From the NCBI GenBank assembly GCA_014871385.1, contig CM026426.1, positions 17,546,183-17,610,182 on the forward strand: a DNA stretch of 64,000 nucleotides, in the 5' to 3' direction. This document shows, piece after piece, positions 45,916 through 58,061 of the stretch. How positions within the stretch are numbered: position 1 is the stretch's first letter; each line of letters begins with the position of its first letter. This DNA comes from Ceratodon purpureus (lineage: Eukaryota > Streptophyta > Bryopsida > Pseudoditrichales > Ditrichaceae). The notes under the pieces were generated by a model. That model was not told the origin of the DNA. It did not search any database and worked only from the letters and a program-made list of their open reading frames with translations. A program made the position numbers and the translations under genes.

Positions 45916-46402
45916 CAAGTTACTTTAGGGTTTAGGGCTTGGTGTGGAAGGGTACCTGATGGAAGTCTGGTTACAGAGGTGGAGGAGCGGTGCACTGGTC
46001 GTTTGTTGTGGTTTGCATGTATGTGGGAAGTTTTGAAAAGCTCATTGTCAAAGCTTCTTAAAACCGAAACCCCAGAGGCCTCGGTTTCTTGTGCACTGTG
46101 AGTTTTCTGGGAGTGAAGCGCTGATGGGACGCATCTGGATACTATTCTTTGAATTGGGGTCGTTGGAAGGGGCGGATTGTGACCACGAAGCCGAGAATGT
46201 CAATGGATTTTGGCCGTCTTTCTTGAGCTTTCGGTGGTGAATTGGATATGTGGAGTTTTGAAGTTTTGATGGATTGAGATTGTGGGGTGGAATCTTGTTG
46301 AATATGTTTGTGGTGTGGTGGTTGGCTCACGGGGTATAGATTGTTACCGGTTAGTGCGTTGTTCTCTTGTTGACTTCTAATTGAGTATGGAGATAGTCTT
46401 CG

Positions 46403-46560
46403 CATGGCTATGAATACAAACGAAGATGGGTTTTCCAAGAGACGCGATGACGAGCAGCGCAGGTTTGGTTGGGATTTTCTTGCTAGGGTGGGACTTGGGA
46501 CTTCGAAGATTGTTGGCTATAACCCTAGTCGATTTTTTATAGAGTGTTGAGGGACAGAAA
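46403..46560 (+). CDS. Possible first exon of the interrupted host gene
   Basis: The ATG near 46403 reads MAMNTNEDGFSKRRDDEQRR then FGWDFLARVGLGTSKIVGYN, protein-like and on the same strand as the exon broken by the hAT insertion at 47148. The link to that gene is inference only. Confidence 0.25.
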
Positions 46561-47037
46561 CCTTTACGAACTAGAAGTTCGAATTTTGGTGTTATAGGCC
46601 TATATTCTGATTGTGGAGCTTCAGATTGTGGAGTTGATTGAGAATTGAGATCCGAGGATCCTTACAGAGTGATCACAACATAATGTCTTAGCATCATTGA
46701 GGATTTGGCTGAAAATTGCAGCCCTTGGGAGATGTTTGCCGCTTTCATGGAGGGAATGTTCTCTAATTATTGAGATTTTAGGGTTGTGATTGCTCAATAC
46801 CATTCTCATCTTGAATTCCAGTTTTGATGTTAACAATATGTGTGTTATTTCCTCTCTTTTATTAAGTTTTGGAATTAGAAACCGGTTATGAGAAAAGCCT
46901 CACTTGATGACCTGTGTAATTACAATGTCTAAACTTTTGAATATCACTTGCTCGTGGGAAAGTGCAGGCCTTAAACATCTACAGAGCATCTGAGACTCTC
47001 ATCTACTGTATTCCTCTAGTATAGGGGCTTTCTTTGG

Positions 47038-47147
47038 GTGAGTGAACTCACTCTGATTAGAATTGAATACCATCGTCTGGTCGATTGTGTCGGTAATGTA
47101 ACCCACGATTTGCATGTTGAGGATTATGTACCTAGTGCCATGCTAAA
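47038..47147 (+). CDS. Host exon, left part, split by the 10.9-kb hAT element
   Basis: The frame LTLIRIEYHRLVDCVGNV then HDLHVEDYVPSAM reaches the target duplication ATGCTAAA (47140-47147), where ATG is a codon. The same frame resumes at the right copy of the duplication (58062), so this and 58062-58371 were one coding exon before insertion. Confidence 0.55.
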
Positions 47148-47365
47148 CATGGTTGTTCATGGGACCTCCCCGTCCAAAAGACCGTCCAGTCCGCTCCTCC
47201 GTCCATTAAGGGTCAGGGGAGGTCCGTTTGACCGAGACTTACGGTTGACCGTCCAAATGGTGAAATGGAAGTTACCTTGGCCACCTAGGATGCCACGCGT
47301 CTGATATGTCACCAAATATTCCACATATAGAGTTGACACGGAGGATGTCGTGGCTAAGAGGTAGG

Positions 47366-47562
47366 GCGCCAACGCCTTGAGGGAGGGGGGCGCGAGCGCC
47401 TTTAAGGGGGCCGCGAGCGGCTGAGAGGGAGGCGCGAGCGTCTGGGGAAGGGGTGCGCGAGCGAGGGGGCGGAGGGGGGAGGGGGGGGGGGGGCGGAGGG
47501 GGGGAGGGGGGGGGGGGGGCGGGTGGAGGCGCAAGCGCCTGCGAAAGGGGGGCGCGAGCGGG
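47366..47562. repeat. G-rich subterminal array (left outer)
   Basis: Variants of GGCGCGAGCGxCTxxxGGGG repeated about eight times with long G runs on the + strand, matching in inverted sense the C-rich array at 57786-57880. It is G-quadruplex prone. Confidence 0.7.
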
Positions 47563-47830
47563 GACCAAAAAAAAGGCATTGAAGGAAATTAAGACATGAG
47601 TGAAGTTTTCATAGTGACATAAATGAGAGAAATTTCAATTCATGTCAAAACAAAAATACATCCAATAGCCTTAGCTAATTTTTTATGGACATTGACTAAG
47701 ATTAACATATAAGTATCTACGTAAAAAATATATATATTATATATTTTTTTAATTTTTAATATTTTTATTGGAGTTATATATATTATACTTTGTCTATATA
47801 ACTTCTATATCTAATATGCTGAAAGATGTA

Positions 47831-50800
47831 TTACTTTTTTTTATTTTTTATGGCGGTGCGCCGTGGCGGATTCGTTCGAGTACCGGGCATCCTCAATGGT
47901 ACTCTTACAACAATGTCTTCATCATTAGGTGCTTCTACACGACTATCTTCCGATGAATCCGATCCATCTGAGGATTGTGAGCCCTCGTCATCTCCATCTC
48001 CATAATTAATAGGCACATACTCCTCCACTGTGGAATGAATGTTGCGCAATTCGTAGTCAATTGTACCATCCACCACCGTAGTCACAATTCTTTTGACCTT
48101 CCGTCTTTTGGTCTTATCGGTGATCCCGTCCTCATTGATTACGGGTAATCTACGTTTACCTACAGCCACAGTTAAAGACGAGGTAGTCCCAACAGTATAT
48201 ACTGAAAAAAATGGACGAACGTTTGTTGGACCTTTACTGAACCGCTTCACTCCACGACGCATCATAGAAGGTCCGGCCCGCGGACTTGCTCCAGAAGAAG
48301 TGAGTGGAACACTTGTATTCAGTGTTGGAGTACTTGAACCATGCCCAGTAGATCCGCTTCAATGAGGTGGGGGAGGTCTACCCAACCCAGCAAGTACTGC
48401 TCTGATTGAAGGTGTATTCTGAGGCAGCGGTGTCTAAAACAATTGGCCAATAGGAATTTCATCCTCTTGTCCATTTTGAACTCTCTCTGAATGTTCATTT
48501 CTTGGAGGGCTTTCATTCAAACCTCCGGACCTGATTGTTTCTTCAACATTTTCTGCCAGAGCGCCTCGGAGTTGTTCAACTTCTTCTCCTCCCTCAACGT
48601 CTTGTGGAATTGGAATTTGCACTCCACTGTTGTTATCCCCTCCTTCATTGTCATTGTTGGAAACGCTACGAACGAGGTGAATGTCATCATTATGGCCACC
48701 ATCGTTGCTTTGATGCTGAGTCATTTCGACTTCAAATTCATCGTCAATATCATCGTCTGCCCAATCGTATGCGACCACGCCTCTAGTTCGTATTTCATTG
48801 ACAACGTGGTGAGGCGAAGTAGCTGCCTCTTCATCAAATCCTGCCCAGTCAAAAACTCCATTCGGCTGGTTAACGGGTTCATTGCGTGGCATGTCACCAC
48901 CAGCATTGTCTACGAGTAACTCTGAATACTCATCATCCATACTACCATGATAATAATGAACACCACCATCGTCACCATCGCCTCCATTATCTTCAACTCC
49001 ATCGTTGAATCCTTCATCTCCATCATTATCACAGACTTCTTCGTCGTGCATGGCTGCAACTTCTTCATCCAAGTCTTTGGAGAACGGTTGGTTGTCGTAC
49101 CAAATAACAGGATCTGCTCCACGTCGTTCTCGAAGGAGCTTACTGTTGGTGTAAAGGTACACCAAGTCCTCTGCCTTCTTCACGCCCAATTGGTTGCGAA
49201 TCTTATTGTGAACAAAGGAATACATGCTCCAATTTCGCTCACATAATGATGCCGAGCATGTTAACGAAAGGATGCGCTTCGCTATCAAGGGCAACGCATC
49301 GCCCCCAACTCGCTGCCACCATTGATGAGGTAGCATCTTAGTCTGTCGAATGTTTGGGGCCTCCAAAGGGCTGAATGGACCGGTGCGTTCCTCAAATTGT
49401 GTTAGCTCGAACATCACAGCATCATGGTCCACTCTAAGGCACTTACTTAAATGAATTAGCACTTGCAGGAGTGCACGCTTTGCAGCATCGTTAATCAATA
49501 GCTCGTGGCTCTCCGGGAAAATATAGGGATTCAACATGGCACCTGCGTAGTGGAGATCTGTCAACATCATCTTCCATCTCCTCATAAAATGTTTCTCAAA
49601 GCGCCCTGCTATAGCGGGGTCTAGGAAAAAAGGGTCACCCCGTAGACAAAACACATGCTTCTTCAGATTATTCATGGCCAACCACGCCCTCCCCATTGCC
49701 GGTGTTTTTCCATCAAAGGTCATCAAAGTCACAACAGCCCGCTTCATAACATGCACAAGATTCTCACAACGTAACCAAAACGTCTCATCGAGAATGGTAC
49801 TCCATACTAGACCTGCTAAGGCATGAGCACGATGCCCGTTTTGGCGATTGAATAAAGTACCCACGTATTCGTCCCATTTCTGATGGACTACCACCTGAAT
49901 TAGTGCCTCCCTCAGCTCAAGCAATCGAACAATCATCAAGTACTGGCATCCAAATCTTGTCTCTGCTGGTATCGACAAAGACAACTTTGGGCTGAATTGG
50001 CGAAACAAAGCCATGGTCACATGACGGCAACGTATAAAATTTAGTATGCGTTTTGCCAAGATAATCAGCTCTTTGAAGGTTGCTTCCTTCTCCCAATCTT
50101 CCAGTAAGAGGTCCATGATGTGAGCTGCACATCCTTGCTTGTAAATGTGTGGGTAAGCTTCTACCACCTGGTCCATGGCTCCCAACATCGCACTAGCATT
50201 GTCAGAGCAAATCTTTACCACATTCTGCGCTCCAACTTCTTTGATGTACTCTTTCAATTTCCCAGCTATGTATGCTTTTGATTTCTTGTTCCCCGTTGTA
50301 TCAATGGAACCAAGGAATATATCTCTTGCTAGACACACAAGCATGACATTCATCAACGGCCGACGAACAACGTTGTCCCATCCATCCGAGCAAATAGTTG
50401 CCCACTACAAGCTAATACACTGCTTGGTTTTCTCCTCTATTTTCGTCTTGACAAGCTGCTTTGTTGGCTGGATGTGCTTGGTTTGCATTGCGTTGTACGC
50501 TGGTGGACGGTAGACAAAACCCGCTTTCGAGGTTGCCTCCACTACTACGATGAAAGTTGGATGTCTAACCACATTGAAAGGCACATTTGCTTCGTAAAAG
50601 TAGGCCGCCCATTTCTCATCCAAATCATTGCGCTTTCCAATCTGATAGGCCTCAGTAAAACTTTGTTGCCGCATAGATCTTGGTGTACAGGAATCGCCTC
50701 TGCTTAGAAGCGGAGTTGACTGAGACGGTTCAACTTAAGAATTCCTCTCCTCTTGGACCTACTCCGCTCCCTGAGGCACTTCTGTAGATTGCTCAGCAGG

Positions 50801-51849
50801 CATAGACTGGCTAGAACATGGTGAGAAGCTTGCCTTGCCATCACCAGCGTTAGTGCCATAGATCTTCGCATGTGTCATTCTTTTCGGTATTACATTACCA
50901 CAATTGGCAAGGGGGGAAGCACAATAAAGTGGACCACAAAAGTGGACGTCTCATTGTCAATTTCAGCCCTTTTGCAAAAATTGTACAAAAGTGATGGAAA
51001 GATGTAGTTGAAATCAAATTTTTTTGCAAATATAGATTCTTGACTTGTTTTTGTACAACTTGAAAACGTTTCAAGCAAAGTGGACACTATAAAGTTATTG
51101 TATGAAGGCTTCAAATCCAAGCAAAGTGAATGCAGTCATTTGGAAAAGTGGCTATAAAAGAATCAAAACCTATCTAAAAATCACTTTTGATGAAGTGGTG
51201 CCCTCTGTATGTTTAAGAGGTATTCTACAATAGTCAATTCATATACTCATTAATTAGTTTGGGGTTCCTAAAGTACCGCTGGGATGTTTTTTAGGAAGGT
51301 CACTTCGGCGGTACTTTTTGTTAGTTTTTTTTCACCGAATATTGTTCTTAAATTGGAAATAACATCCTCTAAAGATAATAAAGGGAATTAATTGAAGAAA
51401 TCAAGACTTTGGAAAAGTCCATTTTCATGATTTAGAACTAGTGGTCAAATTTAGTTTCAATTGAGTATGTTCTTTTCATGAACATCCGTGTAAGATACCT
51501 CTTGACACCCTAGAAAGTGACTAAAATGCTCAAAAACTTCACGAAAATGCTCAAAATCAGCTTTGAGCTTTAAAAAACAGCACACTTCATATTCACTTCT
51601 TAGTGATCAGATTTTGCACTTTGTGGTCCACTTTATTGTCCTCTCCCCCGCAAAGCGTCTAAATACGGCGGCAGGGGCCTTGGAACAATGACTCTTGCTT
51701 GAACCTTCACCCCATCCATAGTGCTTCATAGCTCTTTGTCGTTTATAACAAAAAGTCTCATTGCACCACACACATTCAACATGGTCCTTATCAAGGAACT
51801 ACCATCAAGGAGCCCACTCAGACGTCGGTTGACTCTGTTGTCCTGTCAT
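47831..51849 (-). pseudogene. hAT transposase (BED finger, DUF659, dimerisation domain)
   Basis: The ATG at 51849 opens an exon with a BED-type finger (CVWCNETF, H, HCSKAP), split by the MITE at 50911-51649. The DUF659-like region follows: VEATSKAGFVYRPPAYN, WATICSDGWDN, VKICSDNASAMLGAMDQV, GCAAHIMDLLLEDW. The main open part is 50356-48434 (640 residues), with ETRFGCQY and the C-terminal dimerisation block SASLCERNWSMYSFVHNKIR. An acidic tail and a basic end run on to 47831. In-frame stops at about 50408 (TAG) and 48432 (TAG), plus one near 48360 and two in the BED exon, and the MITE, make this copy inactive. Transposase acts in the nucleus on the element's ends. Confidence 0.85.
50911..51649. 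mobile_element. MITE-like element, copy B (739 bp)
   Basis: Same family as 3047-3782: left GGGGGGAAGCACAATAAAG, right reverse complement GGGGGAGAGGACAATAAAG. GCAA is duplicated at the borders. It interrupts the BED-finger exon of the hAT transposase, so it arrived after that element was built. Confidence 0.85.
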
Positions 51850-52059
51850 TCTCCGATCTCTGAAAAAGTTCAATGATCTCTTGTCTGCAAGTGTTAGTAT
51901 GTCACATGTGGAAAAAAAATGGTATGTGTAGACATCAACCACAGGCCAATGTGATGCACATAGTCTCAAGCAAGGAGCCCACAAAGAGTTCCGGGACTAG
52001 AGGCCATGATTTGAAATGAAATTAGGCTTGGCCTAAGTTGGTGGCATTTATACTCGTTA

Positions 52060-52475
52060 GGGGGGGGCGCGAGCTCCTGAGGGGGCGAAAGCTTCTCACA
52101 TGGGGGGGAGAGTATTTGGTAGGGGAGGCGAGAACTTCTAAGTGGGGGTGAGAGATTTTGCGAGTGGGGGCACGAGCTCTTGGAAGGGGGGGGGGGGGGG
52201 GGGCGCGAGCTTGTGCAAGGGGGGGGGGGGGGGGGGGGGGGGGGGGCGACTACTTATGTGGGGGGGGCGAGTGCTTTTGGAAGGGGGACGAGTACTTCTG
52301 AGGGGGGGCGAGTGCTTTTGGAAGGGGGACGAGTACTTCTGAGGGGGGGCGAGTGCTTCTGGGGAAAGGGGGGGCGACTGCTTCTGGGGAAGGGGGGGCG
52401 AGAGCATCAGTGGAGGGGGGGGGGGTGCGAGCTTCTGTAAGGGGGGGCGCGAGCTTCTGAAGGGGCAGTCCCGGT
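52060..52475. repeat. G-rich minisatellite (left inner array)
   Basis: About 16 units of GGGGGGCGAGTGCTTxTGGA-type sequence. Pure G runs reach over 20 bases. Read in the same orientation as the left outer array. It lies 3' of the kinase gene. Confidence 0.75.
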
Positions 52476-52663
52476 GAATGGGCCATACAGTTTTTTTAAT
52501 TTTTTTTTAATTTTTTTTTTCAATCCATTACAAAACGAGCAATATCATTTCATGTTCCACCCGAGCACATATGCGCCAACAAAAGGATTTATTAACATAA
52601 TAGAAACGTGCAAACAAGGCCACATAGGCAATCAAAATGTTCCAAACGTAAATCACTATGGAA

Positions 52664-54241
52664 CTACAATGTGTATCTAAAACAACCATTGGAAGCTTGG
52701 AAGTTGTAAGGGGGACTCATCAAATCATCCACAACTTTTGCAAGTGAAAGCCTCTTTGCAGGATCTTTGTTAACCAAGCCATCCAACTTTGATGAGAATG
52801 CAATCATTGACATTGGATCCTTGAAGAGTTCTGGGCATTCTTTGTCGTTCCATATCTTCTTTGCCAAATGGCCTACCGAAAATGCATCAGATTACGTTGT
52901 ACATGGATGCATCCTCTTCATGCACTCCAAATTGCATTCCTCGTCATCTTTGTCGCCATATAAAAAAAACAACTCCGGTGCAACTTCTACCCTCCTCTCC
53001 TTTAATCGTGGTAGATCATCGGGGTTCCTCAAACCATAAGGGGAGGCCTTCTTCTCAACGACTCTGCTTGCCATACCCCAATTGCACACACCAATATATA
53101 CTTTATCCTTATCATGAGGTGGAAAGTGGAGTAGAATGTTGGATTGCGTTAAGTCGTTGTGGAGGATTTCAGCCTTATGGACTATGTCCATAACGTAGAT
53201 GAGACTCCATGCCAACATTCCTCGGTTCTTTCAATAGGCAACAATTCTCTGGCAGTCTTCCATAGGCATTTTGGGCAGCTTCAAAATTTCTTTGTAACGT
53301 GCTGCCTCTGACGCATTCTTATTTAATTTGAGGAAGTTGCGCAAGCAATCTCCGTTCCACCACAGGGTATAAGCTTCCATGGTCTTGGAATGACAAGCCC
53401 AAAATTTTATCACACCCGGATGCTCTACCAGGCAAGCCATGGCCTCAATCGCTCGTTCTTTTTGCTTATCCTCTTCAGTTTTAGCCTTGGACATTTTTCC
53501 GGCAAATTCGATGTGAATTGGAATACGCTTCATATTGGCTATTCGCACTTTTTGCACTTTGCCATACCCCCCCTCGGCATTGAAGCCAGATAATGGCACA
53601 ACTTTGGCTGTAGTCAAAATCCAGATTAGTGAACCATACATGTGTGCTTCCAATGCTGAGTTCAAAGCTTGTTCATTCCAAGGCATAATCTTCGTTTTTC
53701 CCTTGGAAAATCTCTGACATGCTTTCTTAACCGTTGTCAGTTTCTGAATAAACACTTTGTCTTGGTTGCTCCATTCTTCGCCTTGTGGTTTCTTGACATG
53801 TGATTCGAACACATGAATGACATTTGTCGTAGCACTGGTCACTTGTTGTGCCAACCACTTCGGGCTGTGATAATACTTCGTGCAATCCATGTAGAACTCT
53901 GACCCTTGCAATGCGCTCCAAAATTCCCTTTCCAAATCACGTTGGAGCTTGTAGATACCATTCTCTCCTTGATCGAGGTACATTGTCTTCAACATTCGTA
54001 TGCTACAAGCCTTGTAGTACTCGACGGTCACCTTCCTGATGAAATGCGTATACTCCAATGGTGGATAACCCTCATCCTTCTCATGCCCCCCAATCTTCTT
54101 CTTCTTCTTCTCCTTCAAGCTAGATGAAGGAGTAGAACCAGTATGCGATTCAGCTCTTACACAACTCATAGGGTCCACCGCATCTGGAGCATCCAAATCT
54201 TCATAGATAGGCCGCTTGTCGGAGCCTTGCCTAGAAGACAT
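52664..54241 (-). CDS. Transposon-borne protein kinase (possible pseudokinase)
   Basis: From the ATG at 54241. A Lys-rich N-terminal extension (KEKKKKKIGG) and a helical region (residues 60-210) precede the kinase fold: glycine loop EGGYGKV (223-229), the ATP-anchoring Lys in FAGKM (249), EHPGVIKFW, hinge LWWNGDCLRNF. Next comes catalytic loop ILHNDLTQSNILL with Asp and Asn kept, then VCNWGMAS where DFG/DWG is expected (Asp to Asn), then VAPEL and a C-lobe ending DPAKRLSLAKVVDDL. One TGA interrupts the frame near 53234, between IVAY and the catalytic half, and another stop occurs near 52897. The metal-binding Asp change would impair catalysis. It lies wholly inside the hAT and flanked by opposed G/C arrays, so it is likely captured and then moved with the element. 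Confidence 0.7.
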
Positions 54242-54279
54242 CGCAAAGTAAATCCCTGAAAAAAAAATCAACAATTCCC

Positions 54280-54472
54280 CCCCCCCCCCCCCCCCCCCCA
54301 AATGAAGACTTTCCACGTAAGCAGTTCCAAGCAAGGCGTGTTTTCACACGTCAGGACAAGGAGCCGCTGTAGAAAGGAGTGTGGGGGGCGAGAGCGTCTT
54401 CCCATTTTATATAGTGCCCCCTCTGAACCTGCTCGCGCCCCCCCTAACCCGCTCGCGCCTAACCCGCTCGCG

Positions 54473-54511
<39 letters not shown>
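54280..54511. repeat. C-rich minisatellite (right inner array)
   Basis: A C run at 54280-54299, then CCCGCTCGCGCC units and a C run over 30 bases. Inverted relative to the array at 52060-52475, with the kinase gene exactly between. Confidence 0.75.
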
Positions 54512-54513
<2 letters not shown>

Positions 54514-54529
54514 CCCTCTGACATTTCCT

Positions 54530-55600
54530 TTTTTATTTTTATTTTTATTTTTTGTTTTCTTCTTAAAGAAGTGGAATCTCTGCACCATTTCCTTAAAGAA
54601 AAAAAAAGAAAAAATTAAAAAATTAAAAAATTAGAAAAACTCCGGAGATTTATATATGCACAATCTCTCTTCCAACCCTCTATCATCCTTTGCTATTGAC
54701 TTCAATCTATCCCCTTTATCTTCCAAATCAATAGCCTTGAGCCCTTCATAACGGTTCTTTATATTTTTAATTATATGTTAAAGCATTGTTTGTTTCGTAT
54801 GTATAATAAATTATATAGATTGATTTATTTATCTTTAATCCAACCTTCTTCCACTCTATGCTATTGATTTTATTGTATTCCCTTTATCTCTTTCAATGTT
54901 GATGTTTTTTATTTATTTTTTTATTGTCAACATTTTATTTTTAATTCTTCATTAGATCATTATTCTGTTAAAGCATAATTCAGTTTCTAATCATTCTGAG
55001 ATTTATTTATTTTTATACTTTTTCCATCTCATGTTATTCATCCCTTTTTATCTCCAATCTCTTATAATAGTCATGATTGTTTTTATCCAATATGATTGTT
55101 TCATCCCCAAATTTTTTTGAGCATTATTCCTTATTTAATTATTTGTTTATATTTTTGTCTTTCAACCTTCTTCAACGCTACTCCATTGATTTTATATGTT
55201 TTTTATTTTCTTGATGCAAATGGTGATTTTATTCGACTGCAAAATAAAACAAAGACACCGCTATGCAACTGAGTAGACACGCTTGTTAATTCTATAATTC
55301 TGATGTCTCTTCCAATATTAAGGTTCATATAGCTCTTCAAGATCATTTTTTATTTTTTATTTTTAAATTTTTTGCTGTATTGTTGGATACTTGGGTGGGG
55401 TCTACAGTATTTTGACAACGCCACGTACCATCTTTCAGCCTTATTTTGTACGCTCATCCAGGAATTTGGGCCCTAAATTACCTCACGGTGGCTTATTGCT
55501 GAATACTTGGGTGGGCCACAAAGTATTGTTAGAATACCGTAATCAACCACATAGGAGATTTGTAAAACCATTTGGGCGAAGTTTTGAGTAGTTGGTGTGT
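54530..55600. other. AT-rich spacer inside the hAT element
   Basis: About 1 kb, T-rich, between the two divergent cargo genes. A direct repeat GATACTTGGGTGGG/AATACTTGGGTGGG occurs at about 55385 and 55502. No gene. Confidence 0.5.
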
Positions 55601-55634
55601 TTTTTAACACACTCAACTTTCCCAGTACACCACC

Positions 55635-57707
55635 ATGGAGGGAAACCCAGCTCTGGCGGCGGCAGTGCCACTCACCAAGGCGAAAAGAAAGCGAATTAAA
55701 GATTGGGAACAGAAGCGTGGTGGTAAGAAGATGAAGAAGCGGCTTCATGTGTTGAACAACCCTGCAAAGTTGGCATTTAGAGGTTGGCAAGATGAGCTAG
55801 AACCGTAAAAATATTCCACATGCGAGGAATTCATTGAGTGGTGCCACATCACAAAACTATTTCCGCACGAGCGCCACAGAAATAACAGGACCTCAGACAA
55901 GGCTAACCTCTACTTCTGCTTCAATGCGGAGTTTGTTGAACGTTGTATACAAGTTTACCAGCATCTATACAAGCAATGATCTGTAGAACGCAATGAAGCA
56001 CCATTGTTCATTTGTAGAATGGTGTATGTTGAGTTGGTACTTCACAAAGTGGTGGATTGGTGCACCATCAAAACCACGAGGAGTGTTACGACGCCAAGAG
56101 TGATTGACATTCCCAAACAAAGGGTATACCCTGATGGTGGCTTGGGGAGAAATATGAAGGTAAAACCACAAGAGAGGGAGCCTGAGACAGAAGAATCAGA
56201 ACCAGATTCTGATTCCGATGGTCATCGTGAAGAAAGGGTGCCAGGTAGAGTTGCAGCACCAGCAAATATGGCTGTAGTGCCTCCAATCAACCATCCAGCG
56301 GACGTCGTAGAACCTCACGACGATGCGAACATCATCTTCGTGGAAAATGATCCGAATACGGCAGCTAATTTGGAGGTGGTCGGAACTGAACCTACGATGG
56401 TTCTTGGCATGCCGGTTGTAGTTAGAAATGACCAGTCTAACCAAACCGAGGAGGTCGGGGAGTTGCAATTACAGGTTATAGAAAAGGATGGCTTCATTGC
56501 AGAGTTACAAGAGACCATCCGAAAACTACGATTGGAATCAGCAGCAAAAGATGCACTAATATCAGATTTGCGCAATCAATTGCAAGAACGAGAAAGACCT
56601 CAGTCTTCTCAAGCCAATGATATACTTGTAGTTGAAGATCCAATGTAAGTGGATGAATCTTACATCAACAACACGGTTGATGTTGCAACGGCTTGTGTGT
56701 TGGAGAATATTTCCACACCAGCAAAACAACGACAGGTTGGAATGATATTGCCTCCACTAGGCCCATACGCGCGACCCTATGTGGACATTGATGGACCATA
56801 AGTCAAGATTCCTTGTCATTTCCACCCAATGCTCAAACGGAAGAAGTAGAGACATTGAGGAGAGCCAATGATGAATTGCGGCTCCTTGTTTCGAGGTTTG
56901 CTAAATCATACTATGAGTGGAAAGTGGCAACCATTCTCAGCGTTGATCGCGGTCGCCAGATCGCAACAGAGTTCAAGAAGATTGACGAAGAGTACTTGCA
57001 ACACAACAGACGAAGGGATTTTGGCCTCACTTCATGGACTAATGCAGATGATATGTTTCCATCCACTCTGCCAATGCAAGAATCGGATTCTAAACTCATA
57101 GATTGGGCAAAGTTGGATTTTGATGTGGAGAACGCAACTTCGTGCCATGATCTTCAAATGAAGGAAGGAGTTACAGGCAGAAAGCTTTGGCCAAATCCTC
57201 GACCATGGGTGTTGAATGGTTCTGAAACATGTATGGTGTGTCTTAATCCATTTGGTCCGGACGGGGGGATGGGCACTTGGATCATGTCCACACATGTTCC
57301 ATCCAATGTGTTTAATTAACGTATTTTTGGTTAGGAGATTTTGTCCGGTGTGCAAATCTCCGTTCCATGAACGCTTATACGAGGTTTTTGGACTCACTCC
57401 ATACATGCTACCAAGCCATGAGAGAAATCTCGAAAACACCCCGGGTGAATGTTACCGCAATATGTGGGGGGAAGATTTGATTTGGAGTTGGCGGGCCCAG
57501 ACTCACTCGGTCTTCAAGAGCAATGTAAGTGACGAGTTGAGGTGGGAGGATGACCACAAGGCGATTGTGAGGGTGTGCAAGAAGATAATTGGATCAGCGA
57601 AGGAGGACCAAGGGAAACAAAAAAAATTCTATCAGACTTTGAATGGATACTGGGATGCGAAGCATAAGAAATTCCAACTTGGTACGCACCCACAAGGCCT
57701 CATATGA
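55635..57707 (+). pseudogene. Transposon-borne coiled-coil RING-finger protein
   Basis: The ATG in good context (CACCATGG, 55635) opens a very basic N-terminus (TKAKRKRIKDWEQKRGGKK). Then an acidic Asp/Ser stretch (EPDSDSDG); a leucine-rich coiled coil (LQLQVIEKDGFIAELQETIR, about 56461-56600); a second helical part (57000); and a split RING: ETCMVCLNPFGPDGG (about 57222) then HMFHPMCLINV and RRFCPVCKSPF (57275-57364). The spacing C-x2-C ... H ... C-x2-C suggests an E3 ubiquitin-ligase-type RING. It has about four in-frame stops (near 55807, 55976, 56646, 56800) and frame changes near 56810 and 57285. It is broken here but clearly once one protein. It is transcribed divergently from the kinase gene. 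Confidence 0.6.
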
Positions 57708-57785
57708 AACAAGGAAGGGAACTTGATTACAGACAATGAAGGTCACGCCACTCTGACCGCCCGAGAGGCAATCCAAATGTCTACT

Positions 57786-57880
57786 TGAACTCACTCGCGC
57801 CCCCTCTTGAACCCGCTCGCGCCCCCCCCCTGTACCTGCTAGCGCCCCCCCCCCCCCCCCTAAACACGCTAGCGCCCCTT
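57786..57880. repeat. C-rich subterminal array (right outer)
   Basis: CTCGCGCCCCCxxxTxxACCxG units, the inverted partner of the left outer array. Confidence 0.7.
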
Positions 57881-58061
57881 TTGCATATGTGGAATTCCTC
57901 GTCAGCGTTGGTTGTCCATATATAGGTAAGTTGTAAAAAATTAAAACCAACCTAGTAATTTTCCTTCTCCCCTCAATGTCCGATTTTCACCGTGGACCGA
58001 CCGGTCCGTCCGTCCGTCCGTCCGTGTCCGGAAATTTTGCCCGTCCGTTATGACAACCCTG

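Larger units (their letters stand above)
47148..58061. mobile_element. Giant hAT element, 10,914 bp, with kinase and RING cargo
   Basis: Ends CATGGTTGTTCAT and ATGACAACCCTG, with a perfect 8-bp duplication ATGCTAAA (47140-47147, 58062-58069). Contents left to right: subterminal G-rich array; BED/DUF659/hAT transposase (reverse strand); a MITE inserted in its first exon; G-rich array; protein-kinase gene (reverse); C-rich array; RING-finger gene (forward); C-rich array; (GTCC)n right end. Ends match the 246-bp MITE at 31339. The transposase and RING genes carry stops, so this copy is probably no longer autonomous, but perfect target duplications mean a fairly recent insertion. The cargo inside the termini is the unusual feature. 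Confidence 0.9.

Noticed and set aside
52138-52486. Gly-rich and Pro-rich frames
   Set aside because: Translation of the G-rich minisatellite.
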